Below are positions 1 through 9,331 of a stretch of 64,000 nt of DNA, in pieces (positions within the stretch are counted from its first letter, which is position 1; every line of letters begins with the position of its first letter). The notes beneath the pieces are model-generated. The model searched no databases. It was given only the letters and a program-made list of their open reading frames with translations, and was not told the origin of the DNA. The translations under genes were made by a program, and so were the position numbers. The DNA comes from an uncultured Clostridia bacterium (GTDB taxonomy: Bacteria; Bacillota; Clostridia; TANB77; CAG-508): assembly GCA_934130435.1 (NCBI GenBank), contig CAKOYB010000003.1:1-64000 (forward strand), in the 5' to 3' direction.

Positions 1-875
1 CTTGTTTTTGTGCTGTCTTTTATGTAGTATACTTTTATTGTTCCATTTTCTTCTATTTCTGTTGGTATTGTTGTTGGGTCTGTAGAATCAAATTTGTAGC
101 CAATATACTTATCTGTGATATTTATTTTACTTGCATCTACATTTATTTGTGTATCGTTTACCCATACTGTTTCTGTTATTGTTTCTGTGTCTGATAATAC
201 CACATCTTTATAGTATTCTACTTTATAACTTGCTTCCTTTGTCTGGGTATCATCCTTTGCATAGTATACTTTTATTACATTTTTTTCTTCTTCCTCTGAA
301 ATTATTAATGGGAAGTTCTCAACTTTTTCAAATTTATAACCATTTTTTATCTTGTCTGTGTATGTAGATATCTCTTTACCTTTTTTATTTTTTTCCACTG
401 TATCTGTTAACTCTTCATCAACTTTATAATCAAAATAATATTCTACAGTGTATTTCAAGTTATTATAATTTATTAATAAATCCTCTAAATTTTCTTCACC
501 ATTCAATTGTGTATTAGTCCATCCTAAAGTAGTTGTTTCGGCAATTGTCCTTTCTCTCTCAACTATAGATGGATTTGGCTCTGTTTCAATTGTTGTAGTT
601 TGCGTATTATTATTTGTTGTTCTATCTAGTTCTTCATTCTCATCTTGATTTAAAACTTTGTCTATATTGTCTGTTTCTTGTTTTTCGGAATCCAATATAT
701 CTGTTGACATATCTGAGCCAGTATTAGGTAAAGTTTTAACTTCTTGTTCTTCTACAGCAGCTTGTGTCTTTCCTGAATCTTTTAAGAAGATAACAGTTCC
801 TATTGTTGCTGTTGATAAAAGTAATATTGCTATAATAATCATTATTATAGTTTTAGTACTTAGTTTTTCTTTCAT
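1..875 (-). CDS. Sortase-associated surface protein (3' end outside window)
   Basis: The gene runs off the window, so only the first 291 codons are visible. The start at 875 follows GGAGG by five bases. Residues 9-30 form a hydrophobic signal/anchor helix, followed by an acidic, Thr/Asn-rich linker. After that come at least two repeats of about 70 residues that end in a motif like IKVYYxKD, as seen in MucBP/SHIRT-type stalk domains of Gram-positive surface proteins. An LPNTG motif lies at residues 49-53, just after the N-terminal helix, not at a C-terminus. The gene follows the sortase by 16 bases and is probably co-transcribed with it, so it is a likely substrate. The binding function is unknown. 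Confidence 0.75.
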   Translation of the reverse strand, partial: MKEKLSTKTIIMIIIAILLLSTATIGTVIFLKDSGKTQAAVEEQEVKTLPNTGSDMSTDILDSEKQETDNIDKVLNQDENEELDRTTNNNTQTTTIETEPNPSIVERERTIAETTTLGWTNTQLNGEENLEDLLINYNNLKYTVEYYFDYKVDEELTDTVEKNKKGKEISTYTDKIKNGYKFEKVENFPLIISEEEEKNVIKVYYAKDDTQTKEASYKVEYYKDVVLSDTETITETVWVNDTQINVDASKINITDKYIGYKFDSTDPTTIPTEIEENGTIKVYYIKDSTKT

Positions 876-891
876 TTTTACCTCCATTTTA

Positions 892-1479
892 TTATTTAGT
901 TTCTCTCGCTTTTACAATAAATCTGTTTTTTCCTCCTGTTGTACATGTAATTAATGTTACTTCTCTAGTCTTTTCATCTTCTGGTAATATACATGAAATA
1001 TCATTTGGGTCAATTACATATGTTTTAAACACTTGATATTTTATAGTTACCCCTTGTTTATCTGTTAGTTCAATGAGATCACCATCTTTTAATTTTTTAA
1101 TTTTTCCAAACATAATTCCACTTAAGTTGTTGTGCCCTGCAAGAGTTATATTTCCTATCTCATTAACTTTATTTCCCCAAAATTTAGTAATAGAAATATT
1201 TAATGCTTCTGCATTTGTAGTTTCTAGTATTGGGTATTTCAAATTTATTTTAGGTATATTTATTATTCCAATAACTTTATATCCTTTAATTTCTTCATCA
1301 ATCTCAAAATTTGAGTCATTATTATTTTTTATTATGTTTTCTATATTGGATGTTATGTCTCGATTGTTTTTATCTAATTTTAAATTATTATAATATTTTG
1401 CAATAACTAATCCAGATATTATTATAATTGCTATTATTATAATGTAAAAGATTATTTTATACACTCTAATTTTACTCAT
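892..1479 (-). CDS. Sortase (LPXTG-type transpeptidase)
   Basis: A 195-residue sortase with an N-terminal membrane anchor (about residues 8-28) and a sortase beta-barrel domain. The catalytic residues are visible: His116 in LAGHNN, Cys179 in TLITC and Arg186 in KNRF. The enzyme cleaves a sorting motif on exported proteins and transfers them to peptidoglycan or to another subunit on the outer face of the membrane. It sits between two exported-protein genes with gaps of 4 and 16 bases, an arrangement typical of a dedicated sortase and its substrates. The short TLxTC segment and single N-terminal anchor suggest class D or a related class, but I cannot assign the class firmly. Confidence 0.9.
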   Translation of the reverse strand: MSKIRVYKIIFYIIIIAIIIISGLVIAKYYNNLKLDKNNRDITSNIENIIKNNNDSNFEIDEEIKGYKVIGIINIPKINLKYPILETTNAEALNISITKFWGNKVNEIGNITLAGHNNLSGIMFGKIKKLKDGDLIELTDKQGVTIKYQVFKTYVIDPNDISCILPEDEKTREVTLITCTTGGKNRFIVKARETK

Positions 1480-1483
1480 GTTA

Positions 1484-2470
1484 TTAAACCTTTTTTTCTT
1501 TATCTTTTAATGTTTTTATTCTTACAGAAATTATGATTGCTCCCACAACTAAAATTGCTAATACAAATAGCAATACATTATTATCATATGTAACAGGTAA
1601 TTTAGTAGTTATTTTTTCTTTTACTTTTTCAATATTTTCTTCTTTATATGAAGTCAAAAATTGAATATCTTCTTTTGAATTATTACCATTTTCTTCTTTA
1701 ATCCATAAAATATATTCATCTTTGTCTATTGTATCAGTTGGTTGAGTAATTTCATTTCCTTGTAATGTTATCCAATTATTATTGTTAGTTTTAAATTGTT
1801 GAATCAATTCAGTAGCAGTTTTGTATGTATTTATTTTTTCATATATATTTGTATTAACATTAAATTTTGAGATTCTTGTTATTAAATTAATCAAGTTATT
1901 ATACTTATTTGATTCAGTTGCTTTTACAAGTATAAATTCATATTTTCCATTAGTTTTAGGTAATATAACATTTCCTATTTTCTTTGTAACTGTTTTTCCA
2001 TTCTCATCTGTTGTACTAGATGTTGTCTGTTTAATGTCTATTGGTATTATTTTCGTTATGTTAGAAATAGCCTTTAATTCTTCTTCCTTTATTGAGTCTT
2101 TTAAATTAACTTCTATACCATTAACAACAGTTTTGCCATGTTCATCTTTTATCCACATATAAGTAGTTTTATTAAATAATTGAATCGTTGTTTTATTTAC
2201 ATATGCAATTTTATTTGCATTTTCTTTAGATGAATCTGTTTCTGCTTTTTTAAATTTTAGGTTTTCTAGACTTTCATTTTTGTTATTAGAAAATGAAAAT
2301 TGAAAATCTTTATCTAAATAATCTTTTACATATATTATGTAATCACTTGTATTCTTTTGTATTATTTCAATATTTTCATTTGATGCATTAGACGATGTTT
2401 GGAATGTAAATATTCCTATAACAATTGCTAATATCATAGATATAAAAAATTTTAATCTTAGTTTAACCAT
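1484..2470 (-). CDS. Exported membrane-anchored protein next to sortase
   Basis: The 328-residue protein has an N-terminal signal peptide (about residues 5-29), a Lys/Thr/Asn-rich extracellular region and a C-terminal hydrophobic helix (about 299-316) followed by a basic tail. This is the layout of a cell-wall sorting signal. The motif at residues 291-295 reads LPVTY rather than LPXTG, so either the sortase accepts a degenerate site or the protein stays membrane-bound. It is the first gene of the three-gene sortase operon. I recognise no domain family in the middle. Its role is probably structural or adhesive, by context only. Confidence 0.7.
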   Translation of the reverse strand: MVKLRLKFFISMILAIVIGIFTFQTSSNASNENIEIIQKNTSDYIIYVKDYLDKDFQFSFSNNKNESLENLKFKKAETDSSKENANKIAYVNKTTIQLFNKTTYMWIKDEHGKTVVNGIEVNLKDSIKEEELKAISNITKIIPIDIKQTTSSTTDENGKTVTKKIGNVILPKTNGKYEFILVKATESNKYNNLINLITRISKFNVNTNIYEKINTYKTATELIQQFKTNNNNWITLQGNEITQPTDTIDKDEYILWIKEENGNNSKEDIQFLTSYKEENIEKVKEKITTKLPVTYDNNVLLFVLAILVVGAIIISVRIKTLKDKEKKV

Positions 2471-2579
2471 TTTTCCCCCTTATTTAATAAATGTTTTTTA
2501 GCTATGTTATTATATTACATTTATATATTCTTGTAAAGTAAAATAGTCTTTTATTTAATCGTTCTTTTTCGATAAAAAT

Positions 2580-2608
2580 TTGCTTTTTTTTTGCTCAAAT
2601 GCTATAAT
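2580..2608 (+). promoter_or_regulatory. Extended -10 promoter for the small gene at 2662
   Basis: A TTGCTT box (2580-2585) is followed after 17 bases by TATAAT (2603-2608), which is preceded by TGC as in an extended -10 element. It points at the gene beginning at 2662. The rest of the 180-base divergent gap to the surface-protein operon shows no other clear signal. Confidence 0.6.
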
Positions 2609-2661
2609 GAAATTAAATTTTTAGATATTCTAACAGAAGATAATTTTAGGATGTGTTAATT

Positions 2662-3033
2662 ATGGATATTCATAACCTAATAGATAAGTTAAATGCCGAA
2701 TTAGATAAATTAAATAGATTAAAATCTGAAAGTATTGATACTAGTTCTTTTTTTACTAATAACGAACATTTTAATGATACTATATCTGAGGAAGATTTGC
2801 ATTCCGAAGATAATGTTAATAATGTTTTAAATGATTCTCAGGTTAATAATGCTTCAATTGTTCAGAATGATACTTATTCTAATATAACACCGGATAACGA
2901 AACCAAGTCAATTATTGTTGCAAAGGAAACTGGTTTGGTTCTTGCTAAAAATATTTTTAAACGAAGTATTAAATTTTCTTTAAAATCTTTTTTAATTACT
3001 ATTTCATTGAGTTTTTTAAACTTATTTATATAA
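2662..3033 (+). CDS. Small hypothetical protein with hydrophobic C-terminus
   Basis: I do not recognise this 123-residue protein. The N-terminal 30 residues look helical and charged (DKLNAELDKLNRLKSE). The middle is Asn/Asp/Ser-rich and probably disordered. The last 25 residues are hydrophobic with basic residues on the inner side, suggesting a C-terminal membrane tail. The ATG at 2662 is preferred over the GTG nine bases upstream because AGGATGTG gives a reasonable ribosome-binding site six bases before it. It has its own promoter and a strong shared terminator, so it is likely a real monocistronic gene. Confidence 0.55.
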   Translation: MDIHNLIDKLNAELDKLNRLKSESIDTSSFFTNNEHFNDTISEEDLHSEDNVNNVLNDSQVNNASIVQNDTYSNITPDNETKSIIVAKETGLVLAKNIFKRSIKFSLKSFLITISLSFLNLFI

Positions 3034-3047
3034 CTTTATATAATTGT

Positions 3048-3083
3048 AAAAGTGCAGTGCATTTTTAAATGCGCTGCACTTTT
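3048..3083. terminator. Bidirectional terminator
   Basis: A 17-base inverted repeat (AAAAGTGCAGTGCATTT with its near-perfect complement, one G-T pair) carries A/T tracts on both sides. It lies between the convergent small gene and lepB and can serve both. Confidence 0.85.
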
Positions 3084-3084
3084 A

Positions 3085-3711
3085 TTATTGTATTATTCCA
3101 AATTTATTAAATGGCCAATATCTTATTTTAACTATTCCATCTATTTTGTCAGTAGGTATACATCCAAATCTTCTACTATCTAAACTTTCTTTTCTATTGT
3201 CTCCCATAACAAAAACATAACCTTCTGGTACAATAATACTTTGATAACCATTATTATAATTTGTATTAGACTCTAAATAGCCTTCCTCAACTTTTGTTTC
3301 GTTTACATATATTTCTCCATTATCTAATATTTGAATTTTATCACCTGAAATTCCTATAATTCTCTTGACATATGTTTTTCTATTTATTTCTAGTACATCA
3401 TATACAAATTTTTCAAATAATCCTTTTTTGTTTCTATTATACTCAGCCTTTATATTGTCAGTGTTATTTAATTTATTAACATTATCCGGAGTCTCAAAAG
3501 TAATTATTTGTCCTCTTTCATATTTTCTGTTTTTTGTCCTGTAAGTTCTATTTATTAATATTCTGTCTCCTTCTTCTAATGTTGGTTCCATTGATTTCTG
3601 GTTAACAACTGATGGAGTAAAAATATAATATCTTATTAGTAATGCCATTATTACTGCAAATATTATGCATAAAGACCATTCTACCGTTTTTTTTAACAAT
3701 ACATTATTCAT
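3085..3711 (-). CDS. lepB: Type I signal peptidase
   Basis: This 208-residue S26-family peptidase removes signal peptides at the outer face of the membrane. One N-terminal membrane helix (about residues 12-32) precedes the catalytic Ser40 in QKSMEPTL. The general base is Lys116 in YVKRIIG, and the conserved MGDNRKESLDSR box lies at about 169-180. Length and order of boxes are normal for a Gram-positive SipS-type enzyme. It lies 34 bases downstream of valS and may be read with it. It would process the many exported proteins seen in this window. Confidence 0.95.
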   Translation of the reverse strand: MNNVLLKKTVEWSLCIIFAVIMALLIRYYIFTPSVVNQKSMEPTLEEGDRILINRTYRTKNRKYERGQIITFETPDNVNKLNNTDNIKAEYNRNKKGLFEKFVYDVLEINRKTYVKRIIGISGDKIQILDNGEIYVNETKVEEGYLESNTNYNNGYQSIIVPEGYVFVMGDNRKESLDSRRFGCIPTDKIDGIVKIRYWPFNKFGIIQ

Positions 3712-3745
3712 TCGTGTTACCTCAAATTTTTATATTTATTACATA

Positions 3746-6406
3746 CTAACTTAGTGAACTTAATCTATCATCTAGTTTCTCTAATATTTTTTTATATTCT
3801 GTCAAATTCTCTTTTTCTTCTTTTATTTTACTTTCTGGTGCTTTGCTCATGAAGCCTGGATTAGACAGCATTCCTTCACTTCTTTTAATACTAAATTCAA
3901 CCTTTTCTTTTTCTTTTTTTAGTCTTGCAATTTCTTCATTTATATCTACTAAATCTTCAAATGGTATATATACTTCAATACCTTTTGATAATATACTTAT
4001 TGCGTTATTTGGTATTCCTTCTTTATTCTCTTGAAGTTTCATTTCTTTTCCAAAGCCCAGCTTTAATAAGAAATCTTTTGACTCTTCTATTTCTTTTGCA
4101 TAATCTTTTGTTACAAATATTAGCTCTGCTTTTTTACTTGGATGTATATTCATATTCGCTCTTATATTTCTTATTCCAACAATTATTTCTTTAAAATTCT
4201 CTATAACATCTTTTTCTTCGTTATATTTTACACTATTTTTTATCTCTGGCCACTCCTCTATCATTAATTCCTTTTTATCAAATCTTACTAGGTTTTCATA
4301 AATTTCTGATGTTACAAAAGGCATAAATGGATGTAACAATTTTAATGCATTACTGAACACATAATTTAAAACAAAACTTACTCTTGCTTTTTCTTTTTTA
4401 TCATTACTATATATTCTAGGCTTTACTATTTCTATATACCAGTCGCAAAATTCATTCCATATAAAGCTATAAATATTGTCTAATGCAATTCCTAATTCAT
4501 ACTCTTCTATGTTTTTTGTAACTGTTGCAATTAATTTATCTAGTTTATTTATAATCCATCTATCTTCTATTTTTAATGACTCTGTTTTATATTCTCCATT
4601 ACTATCTTTGGCATTTTTTTCAAAACTGTATATTTCTTCTTTTGAAGATAAATTATTAATTACAAATTTAGATGCATTCCATATTTTATTTGCAAAGTTT
4701 GAAGCTTGTTCTAGCTTTTCTGGCATATATTTTATATCGTTTCCAACTGTTGTTCCAGATATAACAGAGAATCTTAAAGCATCTGCTCCATATTTTTCTA
4801 TTACTTCTATTGGATCTACTCCATTGCCTAAAGTTTTAGACATTTTTCTTCCTTGTGAGTCTCTTACTAAACCATGAATTACTACATCTTTAAATGGTAT
4901 ATCTTTCATTTGGTATAATCCACATGTAACCATTCTAGATACCCAAAATGTAATAATATCATACCCTGTAATTAATGTATTTGTTGGATAGAATGTCTTT
5001 AAATCTTCTGTATTTTCTGGCCAACCCAAAGTTGAAAATGGCCATAGAGCAGAACTAAACCATGTATCTAAAGTATTTTCATCTTGATGGATATGTGTGC
5101 TTCCACATTTTTCACATTTGCCTGGATTTTCTTTTGCAACTGTTATATGATTGCAATCTTCACAATAATATGCAGGTATTCTATGTCCCCACCATAGTTG
5201 ACGTGAAATACACCAGTCTCTAATATTTTCTACCCAGTTCAAATATGTTTTCTCATATTTTCGTGGAACAAATCTTACCTTGCCAGATTTTACAGCTTCA
5301 ATTGCTGGTTCTGTTATTTTTTTCATACTTATAAACCATTGCTCTGAAATTTTAGGCTCTATTGTAGATTTACATCTTTCACATTTTGCAACATTATGTG
5401 TATAATCTTCTATACTAACCAATGCTCCTAATTCTTTTAGTCTTTCTACTATAATTGGTCTTGCATCTATTGCCTTCATGCCTTTAACTTCTGGCATTAA
5501 ATCAAGCATTATACAATTATCATCAAATACTTCGATTATTTCTAAATTATGGTCTAAACCTGCTTGATAATCATTTGGATCATGTGCTGGTGTAATTTTA
5601 ACACAACCAGTTCCAAATTCTTTTTCTACAAATTCATCTGCTATTATTGGTATTTCTCTATTTACTATTGGAAGTATACAAGTTTTTCCAACTAGATTTG
5701 TATATCTTTCATCAGATGGGTGAACTGCAACTGCTGTATCTCCAAGCATTGTTTCTGGCCTTGTTGTTGCAACTTCTACATATTTGTCTTCATCTTTAAT
5801 TTTATATCTTAAATGCCATAGATGTGATGATTCTTCTTTATATTCAACTTCTGCATCTGAAATTGCTGTATGACAACTTGGACACCAATTTATCATTCTT
5901 TTTCCTTTATAAATTAATCCATCATTATATAATTTAACAAATTGTTCTAAAACTGCAGCAGACATTCCCTCATCTAATGTAAATCTATTTCTTTCCCAAT
6001 CGCAGGAGCAACCAAGCATTCTTTGTTGTTTTTGAATTGTACTTCCATATAAGTGAGTCCAATCCCAAGCCTCTTTTAAAAAGCCGTCTCTACCCAATTC
6101 TTGTTTGGTTTTTCCTTCCTCTTTCAATTTTTGAACTACTTTCATTTCTGTAGAAATTGCAGCATGGTCTGTGCCTGGAAGCCATAATGTGTTGTATCCT
6201 TGCATTCTTTTAAATCTAATTAAAATATCTTGCATTGTGTCATCTAATGCATGTCCCATGTGTAATTTACCAGTTACGTTTGGTGGAGGCATCATAATGC
6301 AATAGCTTTCTTTTGTTTTGTCCATACTAGGCTTAAAATAGCCTTTGTTTTCCCACTCCTCATATAGTTTTTCTTCAAAATCTTTTGGATTATACTTATC
6401 GTTCAT
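3746..6406 (-). CDS. valS: Valyl-tRNA synthetase
   Basis: This 886-residue class I synthetase charges tRNA-Val in the cytoplasm. It shows the HIGH box as HMGH (residues 49-52), the editing domain, tryptophan-rich catalytic segments (QLWWGHR, DTWFSSALWPFS), a zinc-like CxxC pair, KMSKT in place of KMSKS, and the C-terminal coiled coil of ValRS. The start at 6406 (MNDKYNP) has GGAGA upstream. A longer open frame reaching 6457 belongs to the leader RNA terminator and is not coding. Expression is expected to be controlled by the T-box leader. A tRNA-Val gene lies elsewhere in this window. Confidence 0.96.
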   Translation of the reverse strand: MNDKYNPKDFEEKLYEEWENKGYFKPSMDKTKESYCIMMPPPNVTGKLHMGHALDDTMQDILIRFKRMQGYNTLWLPGTDHAAISTEMKVVQKLKEEGKTKQELGRDGFLKEAWDWTHLYGSTIQKQQRMLGCSCDWERNRFTLDEGMSAAVLEQFVKLYNDGLIYKGKRMINWCPSCHTAISDAEVEYKEESSHLWHLRYKIKDEDKYVEVATTRPETMLGDTAVAVHPSDERYTNLVGKTCILPIVNREIPIIADEFVEKEFGTGCVKITPAHDPNDYQAGLDHNLEIIEVFDDNCIMLDLMPEVKGMKAIDARPIIVERLKELGALVSIEDYTHNVAKCERCKSTIEPKISEQWFISMKKITEPAIEAVKSGKVRFVPRKYEKTYLNWVENIRDWCISRQLWWGHRIPAYYCEDCNHITVAKENPGKCEKCGSTHIHQDENTLDTWFSSALWPFSTLGWPENTEDLKTFYPTNTLITGYDIITFWVSRMVTCGLYQMKDIPFKDVVIHGLVRDSQGRKMSKTLGNGVDPIEVIEKYGADALRFSVISGTTVGNDIKYMPEKLEQASNFANKIWNASKFVINNLSSKEEIYSFEKNAKDSNGEYKTESLKIEDRWIINKLDKLIATVTKNIEEYELGIALDNIYSFIWNEFCDWYIEIVKPRIYSNDKKEKARVSFVLNYVFSNALKLLHPFMPFVTSEIYENLVRFDKKELMIEEWPEIKNSVKYNEEKDVIENFKEIIVGIRNIRANMNIHPSKKAELIFVTKDYAKEIEESKDFLLKLGFGKEMKLQENKEGIPNNAISILSKGIEVYIPFEDLVDINEEIARLKKEKEKVEFSIKRSEGMLSNPGFMSKAPESKIKEEKENLTEYKKILEKLDDRLSSLS

Positions 6407-6409
6407 TTT

Positions 6410-6680
6410 TTCTCCTTTCCAAATAATCAAAAAGAGTCTACCCATGTATAAGGGCAAACTCTAGTTTACGGTACCACCTTAATTTTATATATAATTTAAT
6501 TATTATATACATCTTAGTTAGCTTTTAACACAGCCTACGCGGATATACTTACTTTTTTCAATATATCAACTCTAAAGCTACATTCAGTTTATCTTTCTAT
6601 AAGAAGCTTTCAGCCTATGACTTCTTTTCTCTAAAATAGTAGTTTTAAACTTACTCCTCTTTTTCATAGTTTTTAAATAT
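6410..6680 (-). ncRNA. T-box leader of valS
   Basis: Read on the minus strand, the leader contains AAGGTGGTACCGT, the hallmark T-box/antiterminator bulge (about 6455-6475). It is followed by a terminator stem with AGAGT and ACTCT arms and a T-run (about 6424-6460). In the Stem I region the loop sequence TGAATGTAGC offers GTA (6579-6581) followed by a purine, a valine specifier codon that agrees with the downstream gene. Uncharged tRNA-Val should pair with specifier and bulge and permit read-through. The exact Stem I pairing was not folded by computation. Confidence 0.88.
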
Positions 6681-6686
6681 ATTTCT

Positions 6687-6715
6687 ATTTTAATGTCTTT
6701 TTACTTAAATGTCAA
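6687..6715 (-). promoter_or_regulatory. SigA-type promoter of the valS T-box transcript
   Basis: TTGACA (6710-6715) and TAAAAT (6687-6692) on the minus strand are separated by 17 bases and place the transcript start near 6680, just before the T-box leader. Confidence 0.75.
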
Positions 6716-6753
6716 TGCTTATTTAATAAAAATGATTCTGTTAGATTTCATTA

Positions 6754-8608
6754 TTAGAAAATTGTACTTAAACGAGCATTATTACTAGTTGCTGTACTAG
6801 CTACGCTTAAGTAATTCATACTAATGTAAATATAATATGCTCTAGCATTTCCTTGGTTAATTGAAGAAGCCCAATACTGTTTACTAAGACCATAACCGGC
6901 TATAATTTTTACTAGATATTCCAAGTTGCCCTGCAAATGCTGCTAATTCTTCACTAGATGGCAAAAACCATTGTACATCATCCGCATTTGTATATTTATC
7001 ATGTAAAAATTTCCATACATCATTGCTTTTATGTGCACCATATTTTTTAGTATCTCTATCATAATTTGTAATCATTAATTTTGTGTTGTCAAGCCCTTTT
7101 CCAAATTCTGTAGATATATTCTCATCTTCTATGTCTCCAACTGCATTGTAATACCAATAATAATTTTCTTTATTTGTTTGGTTATCTATATCTGCTAATG
7201 CCATTACATAAAACCTTCCTGTTCCTTGTCCTACAGGAGATAGTACATCTTTTGTTCCAAATTTATCAGTATAATTTTCTTTGCTAACATAATATGCTTT
7301 TAATCCTTCTGTGACTTTTGGAATTGTATATGCACCTCTTGAATCACTAGACCACTGTCCACTGCCTCCTTGTGCTAAATCTGCATATATTACTCCATCT
7401 ACAGTTCCATCTTTATCTATGTCTGCATAGTATCCAACTTTTGATTCTTGCTTAGATACTAACGGTATTCTTTTTGTTTCCTCTGCTTGACACACTTTAC
7501 AAGTTCTTTTATCTGTTATTAAGTAATCACCATCTATTATTTCAACTGTTTCCCATTCTCCCCATTGATGATCTGTAAGTGGAATTGATTGTTCCATTTC
7601 TTTTTTACACTTTTTACATGTTCTTATCTGTATACCTTCTTCTTTACATGTTGCCTGTTTTTTTATAGTCCATTCTCCCCATTCATGTTCAACAGGTTGA
7701 ATTTCCTGTTCTTTTTCTGTTCCACATTTTTCACATGTTCTTATATTTTTTCCTGTATCTGTACAATATATTTTTTCTTGTTTTGTGCTCCATGCTCTCC
7801 ATTTATGGGTTAGTTTAAATTTTATTAAGCTTGTACTTCCAAGTTTAATTTCATAATATCCTGCATCTGATAATTCTTTTATTCCTGGTTCTATGCTTTC
7901 TTTTAATGTTGTTATGTTATCATTAGTTTCTCCGTAATATATATCAACCTTTAGATTATCATTATTTAATTTATTTTTTACAATTTTATATCTAACTTTT
8001 ACTGTGCAATAGTATGAATCTATTCCATCTTCATAATAATTTATATTTGTTTCTTCGTCTTTTCCGGTTTCTGTTTGATCAATTTTTTCTCCTTTTACAT
8101 CTAGTACTATTTTATCATCTCCAGAAGTTAATATTTGTACATCTCTATTATCTTTGGTATAATATGTTATTTTATTTGCAGTTATACCTTTACTATAAAA
8201 TATTTGTTGAGTTTGTTCATTTATTACATATACATTATAATCAGTATTTTCTATCTTTGTTTCGTTTTTTAGTTTTTCAAAATCTTGTCCAAAATTTAAA
8301 GATAGATTTCCTAATTTTGACAAATCTATAATTTTTAGATTTATTGCATTTTCTCCTGCTGCTGATATATTAGGATAATCAATATTAGTTAATATTGGTA
8401 ATTCACCATTTGCCACGTAATATTCTAAGGTTTTATCCTCTAAGAATTCGATATCATTAAATAACTTATTTACGTTGTTGCCTTTTAGTCTTTCTAATGA
8501 TGTATGTACTCCTACCGTTGTTATTATTACTAATACAATTATTGTTATAACTAGTGCAATAAGCGTTATTCCCTTTTCTTCTTTTAATATGTTCTTTTTA
8601 GTATTCAT
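6754..8608 (-). CDS. Prepilin-like exported protein with CxxC repeats, read through a +1 CGG shift
   Basis: The N-terminus carries a prepilin-type segment (KGITLIALVITIIVLVII, residues 12-29), so it is likely exported and processed like a type IV pilin or pseudopilin. Residues 265-385 hold three Cys-pair repeats with an H-x-W-G-x-W pattern. Residues 385-617 resemble the DUF1566/Fib_succ_major fold. The zero frame stops after codon 574. At codon 571 the sequence is AGC CGG TTA TGG; skipping the C gives S-G-Y-G-L-S-K-Q-Y-W-A-S-S, the expected continuation, and the frame then runs to 6754 for about 617 residues. It is either recoded, a pseudogene or a sequence error. The host function is unknown. 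Confidence 0.75.
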
Positions 8609-8665
8609 TTGTGTTATTCTCCTTATTGTTTCATATGTTAAAGAAAATATTCTTCATTTATAATT

Positions 8666-9316
8666 TTACAAATAATTAGCTTCTTTGTCAATTACTTGGT
8701 AAATTTTATAGTATATATTATACTTTTTATTTTCTCTAATATTCATTGTCCAAAGTACTGCTAAAATCAATAATATTGCAATATTTTTATAATAATATAT
8801 TCCAATGCTTGATATAAGTGTTAATAAAACAATAAATATGTTAGAAATAGTATTTGAATATGTATAAGCTTTCTCATTTTTTATAAATAATTTTAATAAA
8901 TTTAAAACTATTCTTCCTCCATCTAACGGATATATAGGAATTAAATTAAATAACATAATAATTAAGTTTGAGTAAATCAGATTTAAATTAGAAGTTTTGG
9001 TAATTATTAGAATTAATATTATTATCAAGTTTGTAATTGGTCCAGCTGCTGATATTAATAATTTATCTAAAATTATTTTTTTTGATTTCAATACTTTTAT
9101 ATTATAATCTTCTATTTTTTCTTTAAATTCAATTGAGAATCCTAGAGGCATTATTCTAAAAGTGTCTATTTTATGTTTTAAAAATATCCCCATTAATAGA
9201 TGTCCTATTTCATGTATTAATGCAAACAACATTGACAGCGCATATATTTCAATTTGGTTAGTTAATATAAATAAAATACAAAATAAAAAAATATTAATGT
9301 TTATTTTTATTTTCAT
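8666..9316 (-). CDS. spoIVFB: Site-2 intramembrane metalloprotease, SpoIVFB-like
   Basis: A 216-residue M50-family membrane protease. The zinc motif HEIGH lies in the second helix (LIHEIGHLLMG, about residues 35-45). The third ligand is in the IPIYPLDGGRI segment at about 126-136. Several further membrane helices follow, and there is no CBS domain. In Bacillus, SpoIVFB cleaves pro-SigmaK in the outer forespore membrane during sporulation. The partner-like M23 gene lies 15 bases upstream, as in spoIVFA-spoIVFB operons, which supports the sporulation role. A general S2P housekeeping role remains possible. Confidence 0.85.
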   Translation of the reverse strand: MKIKININIFLFCILFILTNQIEIYALSMLFALIHEIGHLLMGIFLKHKIDTFRIMPLGFSIEFKEKIEDYNIKVLKSKKIILDKLLISAAGPITNLIIILILIITKTSNLNLIYSNLIIMLFNLIPIYPLDGGRIVLNLLKLFIKNEKAYTYSNTISNIFIVLLTLISSIGIYYYKNIAILLILAVLWTMNIRENKKYNIYYKIYQVIDKEANYL

Positions 9317-9331
9317 TTAAATATCCCTCCT

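Noticed and set aside
6754..6936. A separate small gene in the second frame of the prepilin-like locus
   Set aside because: It has no ribosome-binding site and its sequence is the end of the same domain.
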